From assembly GCA_933207985.1 (NCBI GenBank), contig OW240913.1:104706605-104770604 (forward strand): a stretch of 64,000 nucleotides of DNA, written 5' to 3'. Positions 9,850 through 20,089 of this stretch are shown here, in pieces. Source of the stretch: Pelobates cultripes (Eukaryota > Chordata > Amphibia > Anura > Pelobatidae). Positions within the stretch are counted from its first letter, which is position 1; each line of letters opens with the position of its first letter. Made by a program: the position numbers and the translations under genes. The notes beneath the pieces were generated by a model. It worked only from the letters and a program-made list of their open reading frames with translations. It was not told the origin of the DNA and did no database searches.

Positions 9850-10690
9850 TGGCGTAACTTGGAATCACAAGGCCTCAGTGCAAAAATCAGAGAACAGCCC
9901 CCTTACGCTCTTACTGATAGACATATCCTGTAAATACAAAAGGAAATTTGATACTGACACACTTAAATAGTTACACAATATCTCATACACCCTCACAATC
10001 TAATTTAATGTATTGTGTTGTTTTTTATTGGTGTTTACTTGAGGCCTACCCAGCCTCCCTACCATTGGGAGAGCTGGAGTGTGTCCTCTTCCTGTGAGCA
10101 ATTGATCAGATGTTTTTACTGCTTCCTCACGCGCTGTTTAGTGATGCCAGGCCTGGAGTGACATAATATCCTGGCAGTACCACTGAGCACACGAGGGAGC
10201 CGTGAGAAAAAGCAGGGACATCAGTGTTCACTTGCCGCTCACCCATCTCCTCTCTATCCCTTGGACATTGCATATTTCAGCAGAGTAAAAAAGTGGAGGA
10301 TATCCACATAGGCAGATTTGGCAACTGCTTACCAGGACAGTAAGCAGGTGCCAAATTGGCTTAAGTGGTTATCCTCATGCCTTGAGGATCCCTCAAGGCA
10401 TGCTCACCTCCTGGGCCACTTGTGACAGGCAGACCGCAGATGGCCCAGTCACACTCACAACCTCAGCGATTTCTGTAGTTCTGCCATTGATCATACCCAT
10501 TCTGTCTCACTGCTGAATTTTCTGTAGTAATCATATCACTTTACTACTCAATTACTACTCAACAGAGTAGAAGAAGATAAATTCTAAATGAAACACACAG
10601 AGGGATGGGAGAATACACAACGGGGATTCTGCAAGGCCCCAAAGCATTTATTATAATTATGCACAAAATGCCCCCTGCCAAAGACCCAAA
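9850..10690. mobile_element. Probable degenerate hAT-like remnant
   Basis: The start ATGGCGTAACTTGGAATC with AAGGCC and GTGCAAAAAT resembles the left end of the hAT-like element at 61025 (GGCGTAACTA...GTGCGAAAATT). The terminal CAG and a target duplication are not recognisable, and the right end is only guessed. No transposase is seen. Confidence 0.35.
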
Positions 10691-11276
10691 TTTTTTTTTT
10701 TTAATTAAAAAAAAATCTGTACATCAATAATAATGTTAGAAATCTAAATATAAAGTGGAACTGGAATTGAGTTAAATGTTGAAGATGAGAGCCATCTACA
10801 CAGAGAATGAGTTTGGTCACAATATTAATTTTAATGTTGATCAGTTATACAGTGGTAAAATGTTGTATGTGGGATTTGTATATGTCGCTTGAGATAAGGC
10901 TCTGAATGGAGCATGCACAAAAAGAGCTTGAGTAGAAAGCACAATCTGTGTGTACAACATATTCATGTATATAGCCTCAGGCATGTGCTTGCTGGGAAAA
11001 TAAACATCTAGAACAGTCTAGTTATTGACAAAAACATAATTCACAGCTTTGCCATAATCTGCTAATACATTCAATAAAGCACATAGCCAGTGGCGTACAT
11101 ACCAGGGTCACAAGGGTCGTGGCTGCGACCGGGCCCGGCCCACCAGGGGGCCTGGCCGCCCCTGCGACCCATTATGTACCCACAGGGCCAGCCTCTTCTC
11201 CAGGGGGGCCCAGGAACCGGCCACCTCAGGGCCCCCCGAGGCTGGCCCTGCTGACACCCGGCAGGCAGGCGGGAGG

Positions 11277-11442
11277 GCGCGCGAGGGAGCACTCCCCCCT
11301 GAGTGCTTCCTCTTCAGCTCCCTCGCGCACCGAATGGATACCGGAGCCGGAAGATGACGTCATCTTCCGGCTCTGGCATCCCTACGCAGTGCGCGAGGGA
11401 GCTGAAGAGGAAGCACTCAGGGGAGAGTGCTCCCTCGCGCGC
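11277..11442. repeat. 166-bp near-perfect palindrome centred on TGACGTCA
   Basis: The arms carry GAGGGAGCACTC, GAGTGCTTCCTCTTCAGC and CTCCCTCGCGCAC, and their inverse complements. The inner 30 bp (11344-11373) are perfectly palindromic. The dyad is the octamer TGACGTCA at 11355-11362, a consensus CRE (CREB/ATF-type site). Small mismatches occur around 11329-11341. The palindrome is internal to the hAT-like element. Confidence 0.9.
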
Positions 11443-11572
11443 CGGCCACCCAGACAGCCAGCCCACCAGGGACCGGCCACCCAGGAGCCCAGCAGCACCA
11501 CTGGACCCCAGGGAATCCCCCCAGCACTCCAAAAGGTAAGGAGGCTGGGGGGATTAAATTTTTTTTTTTAAA

Positions 11573-11730
11573 TGTGTGTGTGTTAGTGTGTTAGTGTGTT
11601 TGTGTGTGTGTTAGTGTGTGTGTTAGCATGTGTGTGTTTGTGTGTGTGTTAGTGTGTGTGTGTTAGTGTGTGTGTGTGTGTTGTGTGTTTGTGTGTGTTT
11701 TAGTGTGTGTGTTAGTGTGTGTGTGTGTTA

Positions 11731-11769
<39 letters not shown>

Positions 11770-12020
11770 AGTGTGTGTGTGTGTGTTTGTGTGTGTGTGT
11801 TAGTGTGTGTGTTATTGGGTGTGTGTCTGCTAGTGAGTGTCAGTGAGTGTGTTACTGAGTGTGTTTGATGTCTGTTATTGAGTGTGTGTTTGTCAGTGAA
11901 AGTGTATGTTTTGTAAGTGAGTGTGTATGTATGTCTGTCACTGAGTGTGTGTCTGTCAGTAAATGTGTGTGTCTGTTAGCTAGTGTGTATGCGTCTGTTC
12001 GTGAGAGTGTGTGTGTGTCT
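11573..12020. repeat. TG-rich microsatellite
   Basis: Irregular (TG)n with TTAGTGTG interruptions runs for about 450 bp. It parallels the CA-rich arrays in the other hAT-like elements here (2070-3060, 23400-23965, 61115-61623). Confidence 0.9.
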
Positions 12021-12029
12021 TCAGCATTT

Positions 12030-12341
12030 ACCTTTCTCCAGTGCCGGAGTCCCTTGGCGCTGGGGATCCCTCTGTATCTCAGCTCCAAATGCACATGTGC
12101 GGCAAAAAGTGCGCACGCATTTAAACCGCCCATAGAAAGCATTACTCAATGCTTTCCTATGGACGTTCAGTGTCTTCTCACTGTGATTTTCACAGTGAGA
12201 ATCGTGGAAGCTCCTCTAGCGGCTGTCAATGAGACAGCCACCAGAGGCTGGATTAACCCTCAGTGAAACATAGCCGTTTCTCTGACCTGCATCCAGACCA
12301 CTTCATTGAGCTGATGTGATCTGGGTGTCTGTAGTGGTCCT
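12030..12341 (-). mobile_element. T2-like MITE, truncated copy in reverse orientation
   Basis: Compared with the neighbour at 12346-12843 this copy is inverted. Shared blocks are CACTGGAGAAAGGTAA, CATAGGAAAGCAT, CTTCTCACTGTGA, GACAGCC, GGATTAACCCT and the terminal AGTGGTCCT. Homology stops at about 12035, where the TG array begins, so the other terminus is lost. Confidence 0.7.
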
Positions 12342-12345
12342 TTAA

Positions 12346-12843
12346 AGGACCACTATAGGCACCCAGACCACGTTAGCTTAATGAAGTGGTCTGGGTGCCT
12401 GGTCCAGCTAGGATTAACCCTTTTTTTTAAAATAAACATAGCAGTTTCAGAGAAACTGCTATGTTTACACTGAGGGTTAATCCAGCCTCTAAAGCCTCTA
12501 GTGGCTGTCTCATTGACAGCAGCTAGAGGCGTTTGCGTGCTTCTCACTGTGAAAATCACAGTGAGAAGACGCCAGCGTCCATAGGAAAGCATTGTAAATG
12601 CTTTCCTATGAGACTGGCTGAATGCGCGCGCAGCTCCTGCCGCGCATGCGCATTCAGCCGATGACGTCGCTAAGAAGAAGGAGAGGAGGAGGAAAGCTCC
12701 CCGCCCGCACTGGAGAAAGGTAAGATTTTAACCCCTTCCTCTCCCCAGAGCCCAGCGGGAGGGGGTCCCTGAGGGTGGGGGCACCCTCAGGGCACTATAG
12801 TGCCAGGAAAACGAGTATGTTTTCCTGGCACTATAGTGGTCCT
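12346..12843 (+). mobile_element. T2-like MITE, 498 bp, TTAA target
   Basis: The element is flanked by TTAA at 12342-12345 and 12844-12847. Its ends are inverted: AGGACCACTATAG and CTATAGTGGTCCT. Termini of the form TTAAAGG(A/G) with a TTAA target recall the T2 MITE family described in Xenopus; I rely on memory for that match. The interior holds hairpins (CCCAGACCAC.../GTGGTCTGGG; CTTCTCACTGTGA/TCACAGTGAGAAG), an NRF1-like GCGCATGCGC near 12645 and TGACGTC near 12662. No coding capacity is present. Confidence 0.8.
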
Positions 12844-12847
12844 TTAA

Positions 12848-12919
12848 CCCCTTAAGGACCAAACTTCTGGAATAAAAGGGAATCATGACATGTCACACAT
12901 GTCATGTGTCCTTAAGGGG
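12848..12919 (+). mobile_element. 72-bp TTAA-flanked MITE, copy 1
   Basis: TTAA lies at 12844-12847 and 12920-12923. The termini are CCCCTTAAGGAC and GTCCTTAAGGGG, perfectly inverted, with ACATGTCACACATGT-type symmetry inside. TTAA duplication and CCC/GGG ends fit a piggyBac-related origin. Copies of the same length lie at 18138-18209 (reverse) and 38880-38951. Confidence 0.85.
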
Positions 12920-13224
12920 TTAAGTGTGTGTGCATACCGCTGTCGCGGGGTCGCAGCCCTGCAACCCCTGCGACCAGGTGCCCGCCGCCATGTGTTGCGG
13001 CCCTGACCCGCGCCGAGTAAGCGCGCGGTTGGGGGCCCACGGATCAATTTTCGCACTGGGTTCCCATGGGTCATGTGTACGCCACTGCACATAGCATACA
13101 CAATTATTTATGCAATGGAGGAAGAAATGTGCATTTTACTGAATTGTGCATTGTTCCTTTTTTCGAAACACTCAAAATGAGATATGGTGATTCTGAGACT
13201 CGTAATATTAGCAATAATCGCTCA

Positions 13225-15500
13225 TCAAAATAATGAAGAAGATCCCATGTAATGACTTGTGCAATTTTTTGGGGGGAAATTTTTTTTTGCTCTCCATAAT
13301 TACTTGTGCAGTTGTGAAAAAATTAGGATAAACACTGCTTCTCATAGAACCATAAAGAGACATTTTAAGCATGATTGCATCATCAAAAACACTTGCCTTC
13401 TACTTTCAAAAGGAGGTAGTGGGATAACTATGGCAAGAAGTATTTAATAGCTCTCTATGACCGACACGCTCGGTTTCTACAACTCTATTAACTCATATAA
13501 TTAGCTTAATTAATGTTTGTTTTTCCCCAAAAAAAGATATGAAATCTTACAATTGAACTATCAAAAACACTTGCTTCCTACTTCCAAAAGGAAGTAGTGG
13601 GATAACTATGGCAAGACGTATTTAATAGATCTATGTAACCGATATGTTCTGTTTCTATGACTCTATTAACTTCTATAATTAGCTTAGTTACTGTTTTTTT
13701 CCCCCAAAAAAGATATGAACTGTTATAACTCAACTACACGTGCAACCTTTGAAAACAATGTGAGTTGAATATAGTTTTTTTTAATAAAAAGATCTGTTTT
13801 TTTATAAAATGAAACTAGTAATTATTAAATTTATGTGTTCCTTTTCTCACGAATCCTGTTTTGTCCAAATTTTGGGGGATCGGTGACCCATTCGAATAGT
13901 CAAACATTGAAACCTCATATGATCTAATCATGAAGCAAATGAAATAGACCAAATGGATGAAACCATTTTGTATGTTTCATAATTCAGAGTTATATATATA
14001 TATATATATGATTTTCAAGTCCTATGTCAACAGCCAGGCTATAAATGTTACATACCCCTACAATCTTGGATGGGATAATTTTTAGTCACCTGGGTGTAAA
14101 TTTCACTCGCCAATGGCTAATAGAAATCTTGAGCCCTGTATAACATAGAAACATAGAAACATAGAATGTGACAGCAGATAATAACCATTCGGCCCATCTA
14201 GTCTGCCCAATTTTCTAAAATATATATATATATAAATATTATTTTTTTTTATTGCTCCTCGTCTTATTTTCCCTATTGGTTACTTTTTATCACTTGATCC
14301 ATAAACAAAACGGCACAAAAATGCTCCTATCGGTATACTGAAAAATAAATACTTAATACTCTAATTTTCCTAAACTATCACATTCTCGAAATTTGTCTGG
14401 ACCAAAATGTCAAACTCGCCCACAACAACTTTTTTTTTAAGACAAAACCATTTGTCAAAAGCACATTTTTTCGCCATGCACAAATCATAAAGAAGATCCC
14501 ATGTAATTACTTTTCCAGTTATGAAAGAAATAGAACCATAAACAGACATTTAAAGCATGATTGCATCATCAAAAACACTTGCCTAACACTTGGGATAACT
14601 ATGGCAAGAAGTATTTAATAGCTCTCTATGACCGATATGCTCTGTTTCTATGACTCTATTAACTCCTATAATTAGGTTAATTAATGTTTGTTTTTGCACC
14701 CCAAAAAAGATATGAAATCTTACAATTGAACTACACATTATATAAAACCGTGCTCCAAAGGGGAAGTTCACAGTGCAACCTTTGAAAACAATGTAAATAT
14801 AGTTTTTATAAAAAGGTCTGTTTTCCATGTATTTTGTTTTTTATACGATTTATTATATCTTCTCCCATAATGTAAATTGTTTTCAAATTAAACTAGTAAT
14901 TATTAAACTTGTGTGTTCCTTTTCTCACTAATCCTGTTTTGTCCAAATTATGACTGATCGGGGATCCATTAGAATAGCCAAACTTTGAAACCTCATATAA
15001 TCAAATCATGAAGCAAATGAAATAGACAAAATAGAATAAATCATTTTGTATGTTTCATAATTCAGAGTTCTGTTCCTGGTGGCCCAAAATAAAATTAGTC
15101 ATGGGACAGATACTAAATGTTGTTGTTTTATTTTCACAGGTAAAATGGAAAGTAACCAACAGAGATTAGGAGGAGCAGTAAAAAATAACTTTTTTAATAT
15201 TTGTATTTATTACATATTACATTTTCAAGCCCTATGTCAATAGCTAGGCTTTAAATATTACTTGCCACTGCAAGGGTCCTTGGAGGAGAGAAATTCTAGT
15301 CACTTGGGTGTAATTTTCACTCGCCAATGGCTAATATAAATTTTGAGCCCTCTATAATATCTAAATATTGCTTTTGTATTGCTCCTCCTCTGAAAAATAA
15401 ATACATAATACTCTGACTTTCCTAAACCAAAATTTCACACTCGCCCCCCCCCAAAAAAATTTTAAGACAAAAAGATTTGCCAAAATCACTTTTTTTCGCC
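13225..15500. repeat. Diverged tandem segmental duplication, unit about 1.1-1.25 kb
   Basis: Blocks recur in the same order: AAGAAGATCCCATGTAAT (13230 and 14490), CATCATCAAAAACACTTGC (13378, 14566), GGGATAACTATGGCAAG, AAAGATATGAA, GTGCAACCTTTGAAAACAATG, AAACTAGTAATTATTAAA (13811, 14890), TTTGAAACCTCATAT-style blocks, and TTCACTCGCCAATGGCTAAT (14101, 15321). The first unit also holds a secondary duplication of about 180 bp (13380-13555 and 13560-13740). No gene is encoded. A LINE/SINE tail near 14140 is an independent insertion in unit 1. Confidence 0.75.
14138..14215 (-). mobile_element. LINE/SINE 3' tail (ACATAGAAACATAG type)
   Basis: Read on the minus strand, the segment ends CTATGTTTCTATGTTTCTATG, preceded by a GTCACATTCTA block, like the 3' end of the CR1/Rex1-like LINE at 34150-35190. 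The adjoining GGCCCATCTAGTCTGCCC words differ from that LINE, so it may be a related subfamily or a SINE sharing the tail. Confidence 0.5.
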
Positions 15501-15539
15501 ATGTACAAGTGTAGTAATTATGAATATAATAAACTACAA

Positions 15540-16640
15540 TTCAGGCAGGACTGTTTAATAGGACTCACGGAAAATATGTACGCTCTCTGCAGCCTCTTTC
15601 AACAAATGTCCTCCTCTGTGCTTCAATGCTGGCACAATAAAAAATAAGTGTTCAGTTTATTTGTTTCAGAATTAAATTTTTAGTGTTAGCAAGAATAAAT
15701 ACGCTTTTAATGCACTCGACCGTAAACTGTGATACCTGTAAACTTTAATAAGCAAGTGTGACCTTGAATAAGAAATTAAGGAGAAAAAAACAACAGCAGC
15801 ACTCCACTTTGTGTATTTAATTTCAGGACGAGAAAAAGCAAACCGGTATCATTTTGTTAATGACCTGCCGAGGCAATGACGGTCTTTAGTCCACTCCTCC
15901 AAAGTTTAATCCACATGCTATTTAGACAGGAGCATATTGTTCATTACTTATGTAATGAAAGAATCCAAGTATTAAAGTGCCTACATTAGTGACCTACTCA
16001 GTCATTTCAGTGTATTAACCAGCATGCAAAGTACAGTACAATGCGTCTGTTTTCATGTCGGCGTGTTTATTCAGGTCCTTTTAGATTCTTTTGAACAAAA
16101 CGTTTGCGATATTTAATTTTTAGTACACGTCAAATATTAGGTACATGGGCTATATTTATAAAAGAGATGGCAAATACTTTTGTGTTTCAAAAATTGACCA
16201 TCCTGTTTAACTCCTGTCCTTATAGCAATGTCAATTGTCAGAATACTCGGCACCTGAGAACAAGCAATTTTTGTGACATGCTGGGAAAGATATTTCTACC
16301 TTAATGTCATGTTGAGGAAGGGCTAACATTTTACTGTTCAACTTAACCTTAGGTAAACCCAACCATCATGGTGTTGTCTTTTCTTTTTCTCAATTGGCAG
16401 CTTAACCCTATGTGGTGTTGGGTGTGAAATGGCTTGAAATGTACTGCTTGCTGACAGCATTAAACTTCAATATGTGGACACTGAACAGCTTGCTTTGATA
16501 ACAGCTGTGGTTATTTGAGGATTATCTTCCCAGTAAACTACTGATTTTAAGATGTTTGGATAAAAATATTGTTAAATGTGTTTCTTCAGTTGTTTTTTGT
16601 GGGGGGTTTTTGAACACAAATTGAATGAATTAAATTATTT
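15540..16640. other. Single-copy-looking noncoding DNA, possible conserved element
   Basis: This 1.1 kb lacks repeat signatures and is less AT-biased than its surroundings, especially 15780-16080, where sequence complexity is high and no frame stays open. That is the profile of many vertebrate conserved noncoding elements, but conservation cannot be tested from one sequence. No exon, splice pattern or RNA fold is evident. Confidence 0.35.
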
Positions 16641-16654
16641 AGATGTTAAATTAT

Positions 16655-17200
16655 CACAAGGTAAATTCCCAACACACAGAGTTTAGGATAGCAAAGGGAC
16701 ATAACAAAGGGCCTTAGAACGGCCAAATTTCACGTTACACAGAGAGAAAAGAGTAGTCAGTAAACGAGCAGAGGTCAATGTAATGGAGAGACAGTGAAAA
16801 CAAGAACTAGCCAAAGTCAGGTACATGGTAAACGTCAAATAGGTAAATAAGACAAGCTTAGAGTCAGGAACAAAGCCAAGGTCAATACCAGAATATAACA
16901 CAATGAATCAAGGAACGCACTTAAGGGTACTGGGAACAGAAACAACAATATCACACAGAAAATAGGGTCAGATAGTGGTACTTAATGATTGGTCCACGTC
17001 ATGCCTACGACCCAAATACATACGTGAATGGGGGAGCCACACTGACGTGGACCAATTAGAGTCCAGATGTATCCATTTCCCCTTTAAGAACACACTCACT
17101 GCGAACAGAGTTTACCACTTTAGGGGGCGGGATCGGAGATCCATTGCCTGCGCAGAACAGAGTACCCCAACCAGCTAAGTAACGCTACATAAACCCCAAC
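16655..17200 (-). mobile_element. LTR-like sequence, unclassified
   Basis: The block is punctuated by TGTTGGG-type words at both ends when read on the minus strand. Its right part contains a GACGTGGACCAAT motif and its inverse (GGTCCACGTC) about 50 bp apart, then a GC-rich block. The left part is rich in short GTCA/CCAAGGTC repeats. It resembles an LTR or untranslated region of an LTR element, but no partner LTR or coding sequence is adjacent. Confidence 0.35.
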
Positions 17201-17600
17201 ACTCCCAACAACTTGTATCCACGGTCTGCCCCTTATCTCTCCTCTACATCAGCTTTTATCTCATTCCGAGTCCAGTAGCTGTCAGAGCACCTTTGTCCAA
17301 ATGACCCATAATTTACTTTTGCTGCTCTTTTGTATATAAATATAACTTACTCTTTTCTTTTATTCCTGTGCAAACTATATTTACTGTTCTGTACATGCTA
17401 AATCTATAATATGTGATATATCTGTTAATACAGTACTTACTGACTTATGAAAGTGCAATGTTACAAATACAATAGTTTTTCAAATTAACTTAGATTGAAT
17501 TTAGCTGAATTAATTACTGATATAGGTAAATAATGTAAAATTGGACAGGGATTACATGGTGAAAAAATATTTCTAATATAAATATTATCTAAATTAAATA
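17200..17600. other. Intergenic DNA, no gene seen
   Basis: AT-rich sequence with no recognised element. Confidence 0.45.
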
Positions 17601-17690
17601 GAAATGTCACTGCCTTAGAACTGGATAACCCAGGTTTAAATCCTGGTCAGACCATCTCACTAGTAAGTGTCCATGTTATTGTGTGATATT
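17600..17690 (+). repeat. tRNA-like SINE fragment with a pol III B box
   Basis: AGGTTTAAATCCTGG at 17632-17646 forms a T-arm-like hairpin with a near-consensus B box (GGTTTAAATCC). Preceding CTGCCTTAGAACTGGATAA resembles an anticodon arm. The A-box half is decayed, so this is a SINE relic rather than a tRNA gene. Confidence 0.5.
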
Positions 17691-17789
17691 GTGGTATAGG
17701 AATATTTACCCACCCACCTCAACAATATGAGAGTAACATGAACCAAGAGAGTCATGCCAGCTTGGACGTCACCCGGATTAACATTGTCT

Positions 17790-18995
17790 GCATCAGATAC
17801 TAGGCAACCAGGGTCCCTCACAAAGGAACAACAGCATCTAACTACCTACCAATTACCTGCCTTCCCACAACATGGAAGGTTCGATCTGGCAATATAGCCT
17901 GCAAAATCAATGGACATATCAGTCAGTACATGAGCAATGCTCACAAGGGGATTGAAAACAACACCAGAGGATCGAAACACCATCTTCTGGTAGACCAAAC
18001 AGTCACACATGATTCTAAGAAAGCCTATGACACAAGGTTACACACATGGATACTGGAATGCTTGACTCTATACAAGGTCATGAAGACACTAAGAGCCTTC
18101 ATCAAGAACAATGGGCTAGTGTAAAACAATTCTTTAACCCCTTAAGGACACATGACATGTGTGACATGTCATGATTCCCTTTTATTCCAGAAGTTTGGTC
18201 CTTAAGGGGTTAAACCAAATCCAGGTTCATAACACAAGTTAACATTGAATGTGGCATATACCAAGGTGATGCGCTATCCCCAATGCAGTTCTTCATACGC
18301 CTCAACCCGCTAGCCTGATCATTATGAAGAGTGGATATTGATACACATTCAAAAGTGGAGCTACCATTAGCAACCTACTCTACATTGACGACATCAAGCT
18401 GTATGCCAAGAGTGAGTGGGACATTGACTCACTGATCCACCTAACTAGGATATGCAGCAAGGACATTGGAATGCCATTTGGATTAGATAAGTGTGGGAGA
18501 ATGATAGCAAAAAGAGGGAAGAAATATATATTTTTTTAAATTAATGTTTTAATTATTTGAATTGTTGTAATAATGCCTGCAAGCTAAAATAATCAGGATA
18601 GAAAGTACCATAATGTCAAATAGGAGTTATATAAAACAGCTACAAACAAACACATGGCAGCCATGAGGAAGAGGCAAGGAGGATAGCACCATCCAAGTAC
18701 CTCAGAGAGTCCAACAGGCCCTAAAATCACATCTCAGTCAAGCCATAAACACATGTTCCCTACCAGTCATCAGGTTCCCAGCTGGAATAACAACCTGGCT
18801 AAAAGAATACCTGGTCACAATGGATGTCAAGACCAACAAATTGCTAACTATGAATGAAGGATTCTTCCTGAAATCCAGCATCCAGAGACTCTACACCTGC
18901 TGGAATGAAGGAGGTTGGAGCCTGATTAATGTCAAGTTCACAGTCCTGGATGAAACACAGCACATACACAAGTACACCATGAAGATGAATTGCTA
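17790..18995 (+). pseudogene. R2/NeSL-like LINE reverse transcriptase remnant
   Basis: The forward strand encodes RT blocks of an R2-like non-LTR retrotransposon in broken frames. Around 17835 it reads NYLPITCLPTTWK, then HKGIENNTRGSKHHLLVDQ, then HTWILECLTLYK. After a MITE insertion come YQGDALSPMQFF (about 18258) and the catalytic box LYIDDIKLYAKS, with YIDD at 18381-18392, then FGLDKCGRMIAKRG. Unrelated AT-rich sequence occupies about 18522-18655. Frame fragments then resume with QALKSHLSQAIN, LPVIRFPAGITTWLKE and KTNKLLTMNEGFF. No N-terminal zinc fingers or C-terminal restriction-like endonuclease can be seen. The catalytic aspartates survive, but the frame is interrupted many times. Confidence 0.75.
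18138..18209 (-). mobile_element. 72-bp TTAA-flanked MITE, copy 2, inside the R2-like LINE
   Basis: TTAA lies at 18134-18137 and 18210-18213, with inverted termini CCCCTTAAGGAC/GTCCTTAAGGGG. Orientation is opposite to the copies at 12848 and 38880. It interrupts RT sequence between the FIKN region and the QGDALSP block, so it postdates the LINE. Confidence 0.85.
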
Positions 18996-18999
18996 AGTG

Positions 19000-19350
19000 A
19001 ATTCCTTAGACAATGACAGATAGAGGATGCAAATAAAAAACAACTTATAACATGGGAGATTAACATGCTAACTACAATACTTACTGTTTAAACTGCTTCT
19101 GGAGACTCTTCTCAAATTCCTATTGTCATTTCTGAAGTAGCACTTAGGGTGAAGGGGTAGGATCCTCAACTCAAAAGAAATCTGCTCTGGATTTCAAATA
19201 AAGCCACAAAGGCAACAAAGCTTTGCAGTATGTATTCTATAGGCCAATGCTGCTGATTCAATATTAGAGCATTCACAAAAGTAATAATCAAATACAGAAA
19301 TACTCTGCTAGAGCAGGTAAACTCAGTAGAATCTGAGCTTATTCTGTCAT
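19000..19350. other. AT-rich tract, no gene seen
   Basis: Nothing recognisable between the LINE remnant and the tRNA-like fragment. It may include decayed LINE 3' sequence. Confidence 0.4.
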
Positions 19351-19359
19351 AGAACATTC

Positions 19360-19425
19360 TCCCATAGCCCAGTGGTAAAGTGATGTACTTAATGAAGCCA
19401 GTGAAGGTTCAATCCAATTAAACTA
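19360..19425 (+). repeat. tRNA-like SINE head with A and B boxes
   Basis: TAGCCCAGTGGTAA (19365-19378) fits a pol III A box and GGTTCAATCC (19406-19415) a B box, 27 bases apart. That spacing is somewhat short. An acceptor stem is not convincing, so a SINE head or decayed tRNA pseudogene is likelier than a tRNA gene. Confidence 0.5.
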
Positions 19426-19509
19426 CTTCAATGTCAGTGTTAGAAAACTTGTTAGTGTGATGGTCCTGACATGTCATTAGTTCTGTGCACTCAAGTTGTC
19501 TTAAGTCTG

Positions 19510-19990
19510 AGCTATTCTCATCAGTCACCAGAACCATAGTAGCTTAATGTAGTGGTTCTGGTGTCTACAGCCTGTCCCTTCATGCTTTCAATGTAAAGAC
19601 TACCTTTTCAGAGAAAAGACAGTGTTTACATTGCTTCCTAGTAAAATCTCTAATGGCAGTCAATCGCTGGGGGTGTTTCCTAATTCAATGGTGCACAGCT
19701 TCTCCACACTCTGCATGGAGATTCAATGCATCTCTATGAGGAGATATGTGTCAGGTAAAAAGGGAAGGGGTATAAACAATGTGCAGGCAAGCCTCGGATC
19801 AAAAGTCACTCCCAACTTCAAGTAACTAAAAGACAAAGGTTAGGTAAAACACAAGTACCATAAATGACAAGTATTGTACAATTAAAATAGCCTAAAATAG
19901 ACAAAGACCCTTATGGTCAGCAATTGAAAACAATGTAAAGTGCACTATGCAAACGACCTGTTAAAACTTCTTCTAAAGGGACATAATAGC
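19510..19990 (+). mobile_element. T2-like MITE remnant
   Basis: CAGTCACCAGAACCATAGTAGCTTAATG with the inverse GTGGTTCTGGTG forms the same subterminal hairpin as other T2-like MITEs here (compare 37560 and 39830). AATGTAAAGACTACCTTTTCAGAGAAA follows the family layout. The termini are not identifiable. Confidence 0.5.
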
Positions 19991-20089
19991 TGTTAAATTA
20001 AACACAAAACACAATTTCTGGTGTAGTATTCATAATTCTGCATGCTTATTGTTCATTAAGGAGTTCCTGAAGGTGGTACCAACGCACGG

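Larger units (their letters stand above)
11088..13087. mobile_element. Non-autonomous hAT-like element, 2000 bp, with nested MITEs
   Basis: A perfect 8-bp duplication CACATAGC lies at 11080-11087 and 13088-13095. The ends read CAGTGGCGTACATACC, and CAGTGGCGTACACATG inward from the right. The left half is GC-rich with a 166-bp palindrome, followed by a TG array (about 11573-12020). Two T2-like MITEs and one 72-bp MITE are inserted in the right half. Right-terminal GC-rich sequence (12935-13080) resumes after them. There is no transposase gene, so movement would have depended on an autonomous relative. Confidence 0.85.

Noticed and set aside
11119..11571. 150-codon proline-rich frame
   Set aside because: It lies across the GC-rich palindrome of a hAT-like element; proline/glycine bias comes from base composition and no domain is recognised.
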